From: an uncultured Oscillospiraceae bacterium
GTDB taxonomy: Bacteria > Bacillota > Clostridia > Oscillospirales > Oscillospiraceae
Length of the DNA: 64,000 nt
Reading direction: 5' to 3'
Assembly: GCA_910587505.1 (NCBI GenBank)
Contig: CAJULD010000005.1
Span: 1 to 64,000, forward strand
The notes below the pieces were generated by a model. That model ran no database searches and was not told where the DNA came from. It was given only the letters and a program-made list of their open reading frames with translations. Positions 49,917 through 58,331 of this stretch are shown piece by piece; the first letter of the stretch is position 1; each line of letters starts with the position of its first letter. Both the position numbers and the translations under genes were made by a program.

Positions 49917-52619
49917 ATGCAGGTGGCAATGGATTATCCTTTTGAATTTTCGGTTGTCATGGCAGTTTACAATGTGGAGCCATTTCTCAAAGAGGCGGTA
50001 GACAGCCTGATTGCGCAGGACTTTGGCTTTGAGAAAATACAGCTGATTATGGTTGATGATGGTTCTACCGATGGCAGCGGGGCTGTTTGTGATGAATATG
50101 CGGGGCAGTATCCGGAAAATATCGTCGTGATCCATAAACAAAATGGAGGAGTTTCTTCGGCCAGAAATGAAGGGCTGAAATATATTCAGGGGCGCTACAT
50201 CAACTTTATGGACTCAGACGATAAATTGGGAAACAGAGTGATGTCTGTTGTCCATAAATTTTTCAGAAGTCATGAAGATGAAACAGATGCAGTCACAATT
50301 CCCATGTTCTTTTTTGATGGGGCTTCCGGGGGACATAAGCAAAATGCAAAGTTCCAGAAGGGCTCACGAGTTATTAATCTGCTACAGGAGTGGAAGACGG
50401 TCCAACTAAGCTGTTCTTCGGCCTTTATTAAGGCGGAAGCGGCATCCGGAATGCATTTTGATCCGACGCTTGCCTATTGTGAAGACGGGAAAGAAATGCT
50501 GAAGATCCTTTTGCGGAAAATGACGCTTGGAGTCGCAAAGGGGGATTCCTATTATTACCGTAAACGGACAGTGGGGGCGCCGTCCGCCATTCAAAGCTCT
50601 GAAAATAACATCAAATGGTATATGCCGTATCTGAAAGGGTTTACTGCGTCGATATTGTCATTTTGTCAGGAACAGATGGGATATATTCCTAAATTTATAC
50701 AGTTTTCTTTAATGTATGACCTCCAATGGCGTGTGAGGCAGGAGCATATCCCGGATGCGGTTATGACAGAAGAGGATATATCTGCGTATAAAGCGCTTCT
50801 CTTTTCTCTTCTGAAATACTTTGATGACGATGTCGTTATGGCGCAAAAGGATATTCAGGTTGAGCACAAGGCCTTTATCCTGAAGAAGAAATACGGAAAA
50901 GATGCAGACAGGATGTGGGGAAGCAATACTGCTTTGCTGCATTATCAAAATACCTGTATTTGTCATCTGAACACGAATAAGACTCATTTGAACTTTATCT
51001 CCGTCACTCCGGATGCCATCCGGCTGGAAGGTTATATGGTACTGATAGCAGAAGATTATGGGGATGTACGGGTTTATTTGGAGGTCAACGGAGAAAAAGT
51101 GCCATGTGTCCCGGTGGACAGAGGGATGGACCGGATGGCGCTGGACGAGCCGATTTATTTTGCATATGGATTTCAATGTGAGGTTTCCGTTGATCCGGCG
51201 GTGGAGAAGTATGTAATATCCTTGTTTTGTGAGGTGGACGGCAGGCGGATCAATCGAAACCGGCTTGTGTATGGGAAGTACTGCCCGGTATCCGCCCAGT
51301 ACCGGCACTCCTATTATTATCACGAAGGATATGTTCTGACGGCGGCTCAATCCCGACTTGTTGTGCAGAAATGCGGAAGAAAGGGGCGTTTGCAGAGGGA
51401 GTACGCATATCTGCGAGAACTGTGGCAAAGGAATGCGTGCGGAGGAAGAAAGGCGGTTTTTGCCCGCCTGCTGACGTTTATATTACGACGGTTTCAACAC
51501 AAAAAGATATGGCTTATCAGCGATCGAGTCAGTCAGGCGGATGATAATGGAGAGGCGTTTTTCCAATATGCAGGAAAGAATTTGCAGAAGGATGTGAAGG
51601 TATATTTTGCTGTTTCTCCAGATAGTCCGGATTATAAAAGGCTGAAGGCGTATGGGAAGGTCATCCCTTTTCTTGGAAAAAGCTATAAGTTTCTTTACCT
51701 CCTGGCGGATTGTGTGATCTCCTCGCAGGCAGAAGAGTACATTTTTCATCCTTTCCAAAAATATTCTGTATTTTATCGTGATCTGTCACAGTCACAAAAA
51801 TTTGTCTTCTTACAGCATGGTGTTACGAAAGACGACCTGTCTGCGTGGCTTAACCGGTTTAGTAAAAATATAAAGCTGTTTGTCACAACAACTGCTCCAG
51901 AGTATGAATCCATTTTGAAGGGTAAATATGATTACAGTTCAGATGTGGTGAAATTAACGGGTTTTCCTCGATATGACAGACTATACCGTCAGGAAAAGAG
52001 ACAAATCACCATTATGCCAACCTGGAGAGCGTATTTGGTGACTGAAATAGACCCGAGGACCGGACAGAGGGAGTTAAAGCCCGGATATTGTGAGAGCAGC
52101 TATTTCGCCATGTACCATGAGCTGCTGAATTGCCGAAGATTATTTGACTGCGCGCAGGAAATGGGATATACGATTGCGTTTATGTATCATCCGAACATGA
52201 TCTGTGCAAAGGATCTGATGGGCGGCGACCACAGGCTGGAGCTGCTGGGGCAGGATGCAGCCTATCGAGCAGTTTTTGCCGAGAGCAATCTGCTGATTAC
52301 GGACTATTCCTCTGTTGCATTCGATTTTGCATATCTGCGAAAACCGATAATCTATTATCAGGCGGACAAAGAAGAGTTTTTCTCCGGGGCGCATACGTAT
52401 GAAAAGGGATACTTTGACTATGAAAGAGACGGCTTTGGTGAGATAGAATGCTCCGTAGAATCGCTTGTAGATCGGATGATTGAATATATGAAAAACGGGT
52501 GTGCCTTAAAGGACGTGTACAGGGAAAGAATTGACGCAACATTTCCGTTTTCAGACCAGAATAATTGTCAGCGGGTCTGCGAGGAGATTATGAAATTGAA
52601 ACAGGCGGAAATTAAATGA
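49917..52619 (+). CDS. Bifunctional GT2 and CDP-glycerol glycerophosphotransferase, copy 2
   Basis: A 900-residue homolog of the 45272 protein with the same order: GT2 (FSVVMAVYNVEPFLKEAV, IMVDDGSTDGSG, GVSSARNEGLK, MDSDDK), a beta-rich middle, and the CDP-glycerol transferase domain (SDRVSQADDNGEAFF, DCVISSQAEEYIF, FLQHGVTKDDLS, IMPTWRAY, ITDYSSVAFDFAYLRKPIIYY). ATG 49917 is chosen because AAAAGGAGA precedes it by 8 nt; a GTG eight codons upstream is possible. In this copy the DxD-like site reads DSDD against DPDD in copy 1. It may make the second part of an alternating polymer, or act on a different acceptor. Confidence 0.9.
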   Translation: MQVAMDYPFEFSVVMAVYNVEPFLKEAVDSLIAQDFGFEKIQLIMVDDGSTDGSGAVCDEYAGQYPENIVVIHKQNGGVSSARNEGLKYIQGRYINFMDSDDKLGNRVMSVVHKFFRSHEDETDAVTIPMFFFDGASGGHKQNAKFQKGSRVINLLQEWKTVQLSCSSAFIKAEAASGMHFDPTLAYCEDGKEMLKILLRKMTLGVAKGDSYYYRKRTVGAPSAIQSSENNIKWYMPYLKGFTASILSFCQEQMGYIPKFIQFSLMYDLQWRVRQEHIPDAVMTEEDISAYKALLFSLLKYFDDDVVMAQKDIQVEHKAFILKKKYGKDADRMWGSNTALLHYQNTCICHLNTNKTHLNFISVTPDAIRLEGYMVLIAEDYGDVRVYLEVNGEKVPCVPVDRGMDRMALDEPIYFAYGFQCEVSVDPAVEKYVISLFCEVDGRRINRNRLVYGKYCPVSAQYRHSYYYHEGYVLTAAQSRLVVQKCGRKGRLQREYAYLRELWQRNACGGRKAVFARLLTFILRRFQHKKIWLISDRVSQADDNGEAFFQYAGKNLQKDVKVYFAVSPDSPDYKRLKAYGKVIPFLGKSYKFLYLLADCVISSQAEEYIFHPFQKYSVFYRDLSQSQKFVFLQHGVTKDDLSAWLNRFSKNIKLFVTTTAPEYESILKGKYDYSSDVVKLTGFPRYDRLYRQEKRQITIMPTWRAYLVTEIDPRTGQRELKPGYCESSYFAMYHELLNCRRLFDCAQEMGYTIAFMYHPNMICAKDLMGGDHRLELLGQDAAYRAVFAESNLLITDYSSVAFDFAYLRKPIIYYQADKEEFFSGAHTYEKGYFDYERDGFGEIECSVESLVDRMIEYMKNGCALKDVYRERIDATFPFSDQNNCQRVCEEIMKLKQAEIK

Positions 52620-53386
52620 TGATACAAAAACTCAAAAAGCACCAGTTCCTTTTTGAAGAGCTTGTCAAAAGGGATTTCAAAAAGAAATACAAGCGCACGG
52701 TATTGGGAATGGCGTGGAGTATACTGTCTCCGCTGTTGACGCTGCTTGTCATGCGGATGGTATTCACCCAGTTTTTTGGACGCAACACCCCTCACTACAC
52801 GATATACCTGTTTTGCGGCAACCTGATTTTTTCCTGCTTCAACGAGTCCACCAGTCAGGGCATGACCTCTCTGATGGGAAACGCGGGGATCTTTACAAAG
52901 GTCAATGTGCCGAAGTATCTGTTTCTGTTCTCAAAAAATGTGCAGACGCTGATTAACTTCGGTCTGACCCTGTGCGTGTTTTTCATGTTCTGCGTACTGG
53001 ACAACATTCCTTTTACATGGAAGTTTATCTGTCTGCTGTACCCGATCTGCTGCCTGGTGCTTTTCAATGTTGGAGTGGGGCTGATTCTGTCGGCACTGTT
53101 CGTGTTTTTCAGGGACATTCAGTACCTGTGGTCCGTGTTTACCATGCTGCTGATGTACATGTCCGCCATTTTCTATACCATAGACAGCTACAGCTATGAA
53201 GTGCAGTGCCTGTTTCTGGTAAACCCGGTGTACCTGTTCATCCGCTATTTCCGGAAGATCGTTATTGAGGCGACGATCCCGACAATCTGGTTCCATCTGC
53301 TGATGGCGGCGGACGTAGTTATTGTGTTGGGAATCGGGTGCTGGATGTATAAGAAATACAATCACAAGTTTCTGTACTATGTATGA
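52616..53386 (+). CDS. TagG-like ABC-2 permease for polymer export
   Basis: A 256-residue protein with six membrane helices. The N-terminal amphipathic segment FEELVKRDFKKKYKRTVLGMAWSILSPLL is the ABC-2 signature of teichoic-acid and O-antigen exporters. The ATG overlaps the preceding stop (ATGATGA). It pairs with the ATPase at 53609, although the two genes are separated by an unusual structured gap of about 220-515 bp instead of the normal short spacing. Confidence 0.92.
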   Translation: MMIQKLKKHQFLFEELVKRDFKKKYKRTVLGMAWSILSPLLTLLVMRMVFTQFFGRNTPHYTIYLFCGNLIFSCFNESTSQGMTSLMGNAGIFTKVNVPKYLFLFSKNVQTLINFGLTLCVFFMFCVLDNIPFTWKFICLLYPICCLVLFNVGVGLILSALFVFFRDIQYLWSVFTMLLMYMSAIFYTIDSYSYEVQCLFLVNPVYLFIRYFRKIVIEATIPTIWFHLLMAADVVIVLGIGCWMYKKYNHKFLYYV

Positions 53387-53393
53387 CAGAGGA

Positions 53394-53515
53394 ACTGTAT
53401 CTGCAATTGGCAGATACAGTCTCTGGATAGCAGACATCAAAAACTGGAAACCGGGAACCCGGTTTCCTCCAGGACTATGTCCTGGAGGAAAGGCTCCCTG
53501 TAAAAAAATGGGGAG
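53394..53515 (+). other. Cluster of hairpins between permease and ATPase genes
   Basis: Three perfect hairpins in a row. H1: arms ACTGTATCTGC (53394-53404, 53410-53420). H2: GGAAACCGGG (53446-53455, 53458-53467). H3: TTTCCTCCAGGAC (53463-53475, 53479-53491). H2 and H3 share 53463-53467, so they cannot form together. A weaker CTCCC/GGGAG pair follows (53494-53515). The arrangement resembles an attenuator or regulatory leader. Confidence 0.6.
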
Positions 53516-53608
53516 TGTGCAAATGGCGGTGCTGCCTGCGTTGCCGGCAAAGCAATTCCGTCAAACGTATCGGCTGTTGGAAATCCTGCAGGAGTCATAC
53601 GAAAAAAT

Positions 53609-54643
53609 GTGTTCTTTCTGCCACAAAGCGTCCATAGTTGGACGGATGATGTGATTGAAAGATATATAGTACAGGAAACGGATGACTATGTGTATTGTAC
53701 TGACAGGAACACGATGGATATGGGAGAGCTGGACGCGAGACTGAAAATGTCGGCAGATTCAGGAGAGCGTTTGGAAAGAATTCGCGAGCTGCTGGTCAAT
53801 CAATCAAACAAAAACAGGTTTGCAATTTCCTGCGATGGGGAAAAGCAGGAAAGGAAACCAACCGCAGGCGCTTATGCTGCAGGCAACAAAGGGGGAGTAA
53901 GTATTTTAGAAGTGCATGACGTCTCCATCCGCTATATAACAGGAGACTTTAAAGATATCGGTTTAAAGGAATATCTGGTCCGGCGGCTACAGAACAACTA
54001 TCACGTAAACGAGTTCTGGGCGGACAGAAACATCTCCTTCACGCTGGAAAAAGGAGACATGCTGGGAATTATCGGCACGAATGGGGCGGGGAAGTCCACG
54101 CTTCTAAAGGTCATTTCAGGCATTATGGAGCCTACCGGCGGGTGGGTAAAGCGGGAGGGAAGCATTGCTGCGCTTCTGGAGCTGGCCAGCGGATTTGACG
54201 GCGATCTGACCGTGCGGGAGAATGCCTACCTGCGGGGGGCCATGCTGGGGTATACCCGCAAATTTATGGATGAAAAGTACGGTCAGATTATTGAGTTCGC
54301 GGAGCTTCAAGAGTTTCAGGACAGACCGTTCAAGCAGCTTTCCTCCGGGATGAAAAGCCGGCTGGCATTTTCCATTGCTTCGTTGGTGGAACCGGATATT
54401 CTCATTTTGGATGAGGTGCTCTCTGTGGGAGACGGCGCTTTTCGCAGGAAAAGCGAAAGTAAGATGCGGGAGATTATCGCGGGCGGGGCCACGACAATTC
54501 TGGTCAGTCACTCTCTTCAGCAGGTGCGGGAGATGTGTACCAGGGTGCTGTGGCTCCACAAGGGGGAGCAGATAGAGTTTGGAGGCGATGTGCAGGGAAT
54601 CTGCAGCCGGTATGCGAAATTTTTAGATGAGAAACAGCGGTAA
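53609..54643 (+). CDS. TagH-like ABC ATPase for polymer export, with N-terminal extension
   Basis: The open frame gives 344 residues from a GTG. The family part begins at about residue 100 (ILEVHDVSIRYITGDFKDIGLKE): Walker A GTNGAGKST, the Q-loop region LLELASGFDGDLTVRENAYLRGAML typical of polysaccharide exporters, signature QLSSGMKSRLAFS, Walker B ILILDEVLSVGD, VSHSLQQV. The first 98 residues match no part of TagH. A strong AAAGGGGGAG site sits six bases before ATT (53903), which would be a non-standard start giving a normal-length protein. The C-terminal carbohydrate-binding domain of some homologs is absent. Confidence 0.85.
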   Translation: MFFLPQSVHSWTDDVIERYIVQETDDYVYCTDRNTMDMGELDARLKMSADSGERLERIRELLVNQSNKNRFAISCDGEKQERKPTAGAYAAGNKGGVSILEVHDVSIRYITGDFKDIGLKEYLVRRLQNNYHVNEFWADRNISFTLEKGDMLGIIGTNGAGKSTLLKVISGIMEPTGGWVKREGSIAALLELASGFDGDLTVRENAYLRGAMLGYTRKFMDEKYGQIIEFAELQEFQDRPFKQLSSGMKSRLAFSIASLVEPDILILDEVLSVGDGAFRRKSESKMREIIAGGATTILVSHSLQQVREMCTRVLWLHKGEQIEFGGDVQGICSRYAKFLDEKQR

Positions 54644-54671
54644 AACGGTGATGGACCCGCTGAAAGAGACA

Positions 54672-54677
54672 GGGGGG
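54672..54677 (+). repeat. G6 tract in the ribosome site of the GtrII-like gene
   Basis: Six G residues form the Shine-Dalgarno region before GTG 54688. Length change would alter the spacing. Confidence 0.5.
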
Positions 54678-54687
54678 CAGATATCCA

Positions 54688-56265
54688 GTGAATCCTTCAA
54701 GAAACTTTTCGTGGCCTGAATTGGCCAACCCATGGAAAAAGGCGTCTCAACCCGTAAAGTGGGCGTTTTTGGCAGCATGCTTCTTTGGCGTTTTGACACA
54801 TATCTATATTTTTACAAATCTGATCCTGAATCACGACAGTGTGTGGCGTCTGTTTTATGACAACGCAAATCTTGGGCTGGGACGATGGTCGCTTCAGCTG
54901 CTGTCCGAATTCAGTACCAGATTTCAGCTCCCGGTGGTGATTGCTTTCATTTCGGTTATCATGCTGGCTTTTACTGCGGGAATCACGGTTTCAGTATTGG
55001 ATATTTCCAACAGGATCATCGCTGTGCTGACGGCGGCTTTTCTTGTGACAATTCCTTCTGTTGCCTGCATTTTCTCCTATATGTTTACAGCAGATGCCTA
55101 CTTTATTTGCCTGTTTTTGAATGCGCTGGCCGTGTATTTTGGAAAAAGGTTCAGGTGGGGCTGGTTTCCCGCCATTGTTCTGTGCACGCTGGCCTGCGGA
55201 GCATATCAGGCATTTATCTGCTACGCCATTGGGCTTTTCCTGATAGACTGCATTTTGGAGCTGTTTACAGACAAGCCGGTTGCTGAAATTGTGAAAAAGG
55301 GTGCGGGCTATATTGGTATCATTATAGCGTCCCTGGGTCTGTACTATTTGATTTTGATGGCTCTCCTGGCAATTAAAGGAACAGCTCTGAGCTCTTATCA
55401 GGGATTCAGTACCATAAACCCAATGGATTTTGCGGGGTTTTTATCTAAAGTTCCGCAGGCATATAAAAGCTTCTGGGAGTACTTTAAGACATCGCCGTTC
55501 AGCACAGGAGCCTGTCAGGTTATTCAGGTCCTCTTCCTTTTTCTGGCCGGAGGCGCTTTGGCGTATCTGGCGGCAGTATCAAAGCTTTACCGTAACTGGG
55601 TAAAAACACTGTTGCTGCTTCTGGGGGTATTATTGCTTCCACTGGCACTGAATTTTGTCACTATACTGGTTCAGGAGGGAACCGTTCATGCCCTGATGAT
55701 ATACTCATTTGTGCTGCTATATGTCTTCTCACTCAAAACTGTGGAAATGACATTACAGAAGATGATTGAAAATCAGACTTCGGACTGGCTGATACTGCAT
55801 TTTTGCAGCGCAGTGCTGGCAGGGATCCTGATATGGAACAACTTCTGTGTCAGCAATATGGCGTATCTGCGGCTTCAGGTATGTTATGAGAATTCATTTG
55901 CGCTGGCTAATCGGATTGTCGCACGGATTGAGGCATTGGATGGTTACTCCCCGGAACTGCCGGTAGCTGTGGTCGGGGAGGCATCGCGGGCGCTGTATGG
56001 CGGCACGATCGGAGAGTTTTCACAGATCAACTCTTTGACGGGGACGAACGACTGGCTTCTCTACAGTTCAGAGCCGCATATAAGGACAAGAACTTTTATT
56101 GAACACTATATGGGGTTACATATGCCAACGCCAGGCAGAGAGCAGAAAGAACTTCTTAACAGCTCGGAATGGATAAAGGAGCTTCCCTCCTATCCTGCAA
56201 AGGGGTCTGTCGTAATGTATGAAGGAATTATCGTAGTGAAGCTGAGTGACGGGGCAATCAGATAA
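54688..56265 (+). CDS. GtrII-like membrane glucosyltransferase
   Basis: A 525-residue protein with about eleven membrane helices. N-terminal VKWAFLAACFFGVLTHIYIFTNLILNHDSVWRLFYDNANLGLGRW and a later FSYMFTADAYFICLFLNALAVYF fit the GtrII family, with the acidic residues on the outer side after helix 1 (NHDSV). GtrII transfers glucose from an undecaprenyl-phosphate carrier to an exported polymer. GTG start after GGGGGG. Its partners GtrB (56286) and GtrA-like (59320) are in the same locus, so it probably decorates the polymer outside the membrane. Confidence 0.85.
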   Translation: MNPSRNFSWPELANPWKKASQPVKWAFLAACFFGVLTHIYIFTNLILNHDSVWRLFYDNANLGLGRWSLQLLSEFSTRFQLPVVIAFISVIMLAFTAGITVSVLDISNRIIAVLTAAFLVTIPSVACIFSYMFTADAYFICLFLNALAVYFGKRFRWGWFPAIVLCTLACGAYQAFICYAIGLFLIDCILELFTDKPVAEIVKKGAGYIGIIIASLGLYYLILMALLAIKGTALSSYQGFSTINPMDFAGFLSKVPQAYKSFWEYFKTSPFSTGACQVIQVLFLFLAGGALAYLAAVSKLYRNWVKTLLLLLGVLLLPLALNFVTILVQEGTVHALMIYSFVLLYVFSLKTVEMTLQKMIENQTSDWLILHFCSAVLAGILIWNNFCVSNMAYLRLQVCYENSFALANRIVARIEALDGYSPELPVAVVGEASRALYGGTIGEFSQINSLTGTNDWLLYSSEPHIRTRTFIEHYMGLHMPTPGREQKELLNSSEWIKELPSYPAKGSVVMYEGIIVVKLSDGAIR

Positions 56266-56285
56266 ACGAGGAAGTGAACAGAAGA

Positions 56286-57245
56286 ATGAGTAAAATCTCC
56301 ATTATTGTCCCCTGCTATAACGAGGAGGCGGCGCTTCCGTATTTCTTCTCCGAAATACGGAAGGCAGCGGACGGTATGTCCGCTGCCTATGACCTTTGTT
56401 TTGAGTTCATTTTTATAGACGACGGGTCAAAGGATGGAACCTTGAAGCTGCTGCGGGAAGTTGCAGCGGAGGATCGCCGGACCCGATACATATCCTTCTC
56501 GCGGAATTTTGGGAAGGAAGCCGCCATGTATGCCGGATTCCAGCACGCGGAGGGGGACTGCGCTGTCCTGATGGACGCCGACCTTCAGCATCCGCCGTCC
56601 ATGTTGGAGGAAATGTATCTGGCCATTACGGAGGAAGGCTGCGACATCGCGGCAGCCAGACGGGTCTCCCGGAAGGGGGAGCCGCCTGTCCGGTCGTTTT
56701 TTGCCCGATGCTTTTACAGGCTCATCAACAAAATATCCAGGGCGGAATTTGTAGATGGCGCCTCCGATTTCCGGATGCTGTCCAGACGCGCGGTGGATGC
56801 ACTGCTGTCGGTAGGGGAATATAACCGCTTTTCCAAGGGGATCTTTGGCTGGGTGGGCTTTCAGACAAAGTGGATTCCCTATGAAAACGTGGAGCGGGTG
56901 GCAGGGGAGAGCAACTGGTCCTTCTGGAAGCTGTTTCTCTATTCATTGGATGGAATTATTGCCTTTTCTACCGCGCCGCTGGCGATCGCCTCGGTGGTAG
57001 GCGTATTGTTCTGTCTTGCTGCTTTTGTCTGGATAATTGTTATCACAGTAAAAACCGTTGTGTGGGGGGACCCTGTGGCGGGCTTTCCCACGCTGGCCTG
57101 TCTGCTGCTGCTGATCGGCGGCTCCATTCAGCTGTCGTTGGGGGTTATTGGGCAGTACCTGGCAAAAACCTATCTGGAAACCAAGCGGCGGCCCGTTTAT
57201 ATTATTGCGGAAACAGACAGAGAGCGGGACGCGAGGGCGGTATAA
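56286..57245 (+). CDS. GtrB-like polyprenyl-phosphate glycosyltransferase
   Basis: A 319-residue protein. GT2 domain: ISIIVPCYNEEAALPYFF, FIFIDDGSKDGTLKLL, YISFSRNFGKEAAMYAGFQHA, and DADLQHPPSML (DxD). Two C-terminal membrane helices follow (about residues 225-295), then the family end IGQYLAKTYLETKRRPVYII. It loads a sugar from a UDP donor onto undecaprenyl phosphate. The start ATG 56286 lies a good distance after GAGGAAG; a GTG at 56274 is too close to it. It works with GtrII at 54688 and GtrA at 59320. Confidence 0.93.
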   Translation: MSKISIIVPCYNEEAALPYFFSEIRKAADGMSAAYDLCFEFIFIDDGSKDGTLKLLREVAAEDRRTRYISFSRNFGKEAAMYAGFQHAEGDCAVLMDADLQHPPSMLEEMYLAITEEGCDIAAARRVSRKGEPPVRSFFARCFYRLINKISRAEFVDGASDFRMLSRRAVDALLSVGEYNRFSKGIFGWVGFQTKWIPYENVERVAGESNWSFWKLFLYSLDGIIAFSTAPLAIASVVGVLFCLAAFVWIIVITVKTVVWGDPVAGFPTLACLLLLIGGSIQLSLGVIGQYLAKTYLETKRRPVYIIAETDRERDARAV

Positions 57246-57247
57246 TA

Positions 57248-57254
57248 GGGGGGG
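57248..57254 (+). repeat. G7 tract in the ribosome site of acyltransferase 1
   Basis: Seven G residues lie 6 bp before GTG 57261 and form its only Shine-Dalgarno-like element. Confidence 0.5.
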
Positions 57255-57260
57255 CGGCAT

Positions 57261-58331
57261 GTGATAGAAAAAATCAGCCGGTATCGAAGCGCAATTATGG
57301 GAGCGGCCATCCTGTGGATTGTGATATATCACAGCGGAATATCCTTTTCCTTCCTACCGCTGTTCGCGAAGACCGTTAACGATTTTCGCTCAAATGGGTT
57401 TGGTGGTGTGGATATATTCCTGTTTGTCTCCGGGTTTGGCCTGTACCGGTCGCTTTCTCAAAATGCAGATCCGATTGCTTTCCTGGGGCGGCGTTTGAAA
57501 CGAATTCTTCCCGCCTTTTGCCCGATTTTACTTATCTGGTTGTTCTTAAAGCTGCCCGATGTTCCCCGCACGGACTGGCTCCGCGTTGTCCTGGGGAACT
57601 TAACAGGGACATCTTTCTGGATTGGGCCCCCTCCGGCTTTTAACTGGTACATGCTGGCGCTATATGCTTTTTATGGTGCTGCCCCGTTTTTCTACAGGTT
57701 GCTGGAAAAGAGGAATGGCATCTACTGGGTGCTGGCCGGTACGCTGCTGATGGATGCCTGCTTTTATGGTAATACGGTGATGATTGCCATTACCCGGTTT
57801 ACCGTTTTTGCTCTGGGTATGGAAGCGGGGCGTTGGGCTGTGGAGGGCCGAAAGACTGGTCGGGCGTTTGAGCTGAGTTCCTGTGTATTGGGGTTTTTAG
57901 GCTACGTCCTGTTGGTGATCTTCCGGGCTGCGCTCCCGGACGCGCTTTTGTGGAACGGAGGCTTCTACTGGTATCCGTTTATATTTACCGCGCCAGCGAT
58001 GGTTTTCCTCCTGTGCCGCTTCTTTTCCTGGCTGGAGGTTCATGCGCATCATGTCCTCCGTGGCTTTGAAATCGTGGGGGAATGTTCTCTGGAAATTTAT
58101 CTGATTCATGTCGTAATCTTTGACTACCTGCATGTGTCATCAAACTGGATGTGGCTGCTTGTTTATGCTATAGTACTTTTTTCCGGATACATGTATCACA
58201 ACACAATAAGAGGAATTGAGAAATTAGTAAATGGAGAGAGGGAGAAACGAAGGAATGAGAACATTTGTTCCGGGGGGGGTATTGGAAACCATATATTGGC
58301 TTCCTGCGGATTGCCGCATGTTTTCTGGTAA
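57261..58331 (+). CDS. Membrane acyltransferase 1 (acyltransferase 3 family)
   Basis: A 356-residue protein with about ten membrane helices: AILWIVIYHSGISF (with the catalytic-type His after helix 1), GGVDIFLFVSGFGLYRSL, FLGRRLKRILPAF, FNWYMLALYAFYGAAPFF. These are the conserved features of OafA-like O-acyltransferases that acetylate surface polysaccharides. The GTG start lies after the G7 tract. The last about 30 residues (from NENICSGGG) are read across a G8 tract and share sequence with the next gene, so the native C-terminus is uncertain. Confidence 0.88.
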   Translation: MIEKISRYRSAIMGAAILWIVIYHSGISFSFLPLFAKTVNDFRSNGFGGVDIFLFVSGFGLYRSLSQNADPIAFLGRRLKRILPAFCPILLIWLFLKLPDVPRTDWLRVVLGNLTGTSFWIGPPPAFNWYMLALYAFYGAAPFFYRLLEKRNGIYWVLAGTLLMDACFYGNTVMIAITRFTVFALGMEAGRWAVEGRKTGRAFELSSCVLGFLGYVLLVIFRAALPDALLWNGGFYWYPFIFTAPAMVFLLCRFFSWLEVHAHHVLRGFEIVGECSLEIYLIHVVIFDYLHVSSNWMWLLVYAIVLFSGYMYHNTIRGIEKLVNGEREKRRNENICSGGGIGNHILASCGLPHVFW

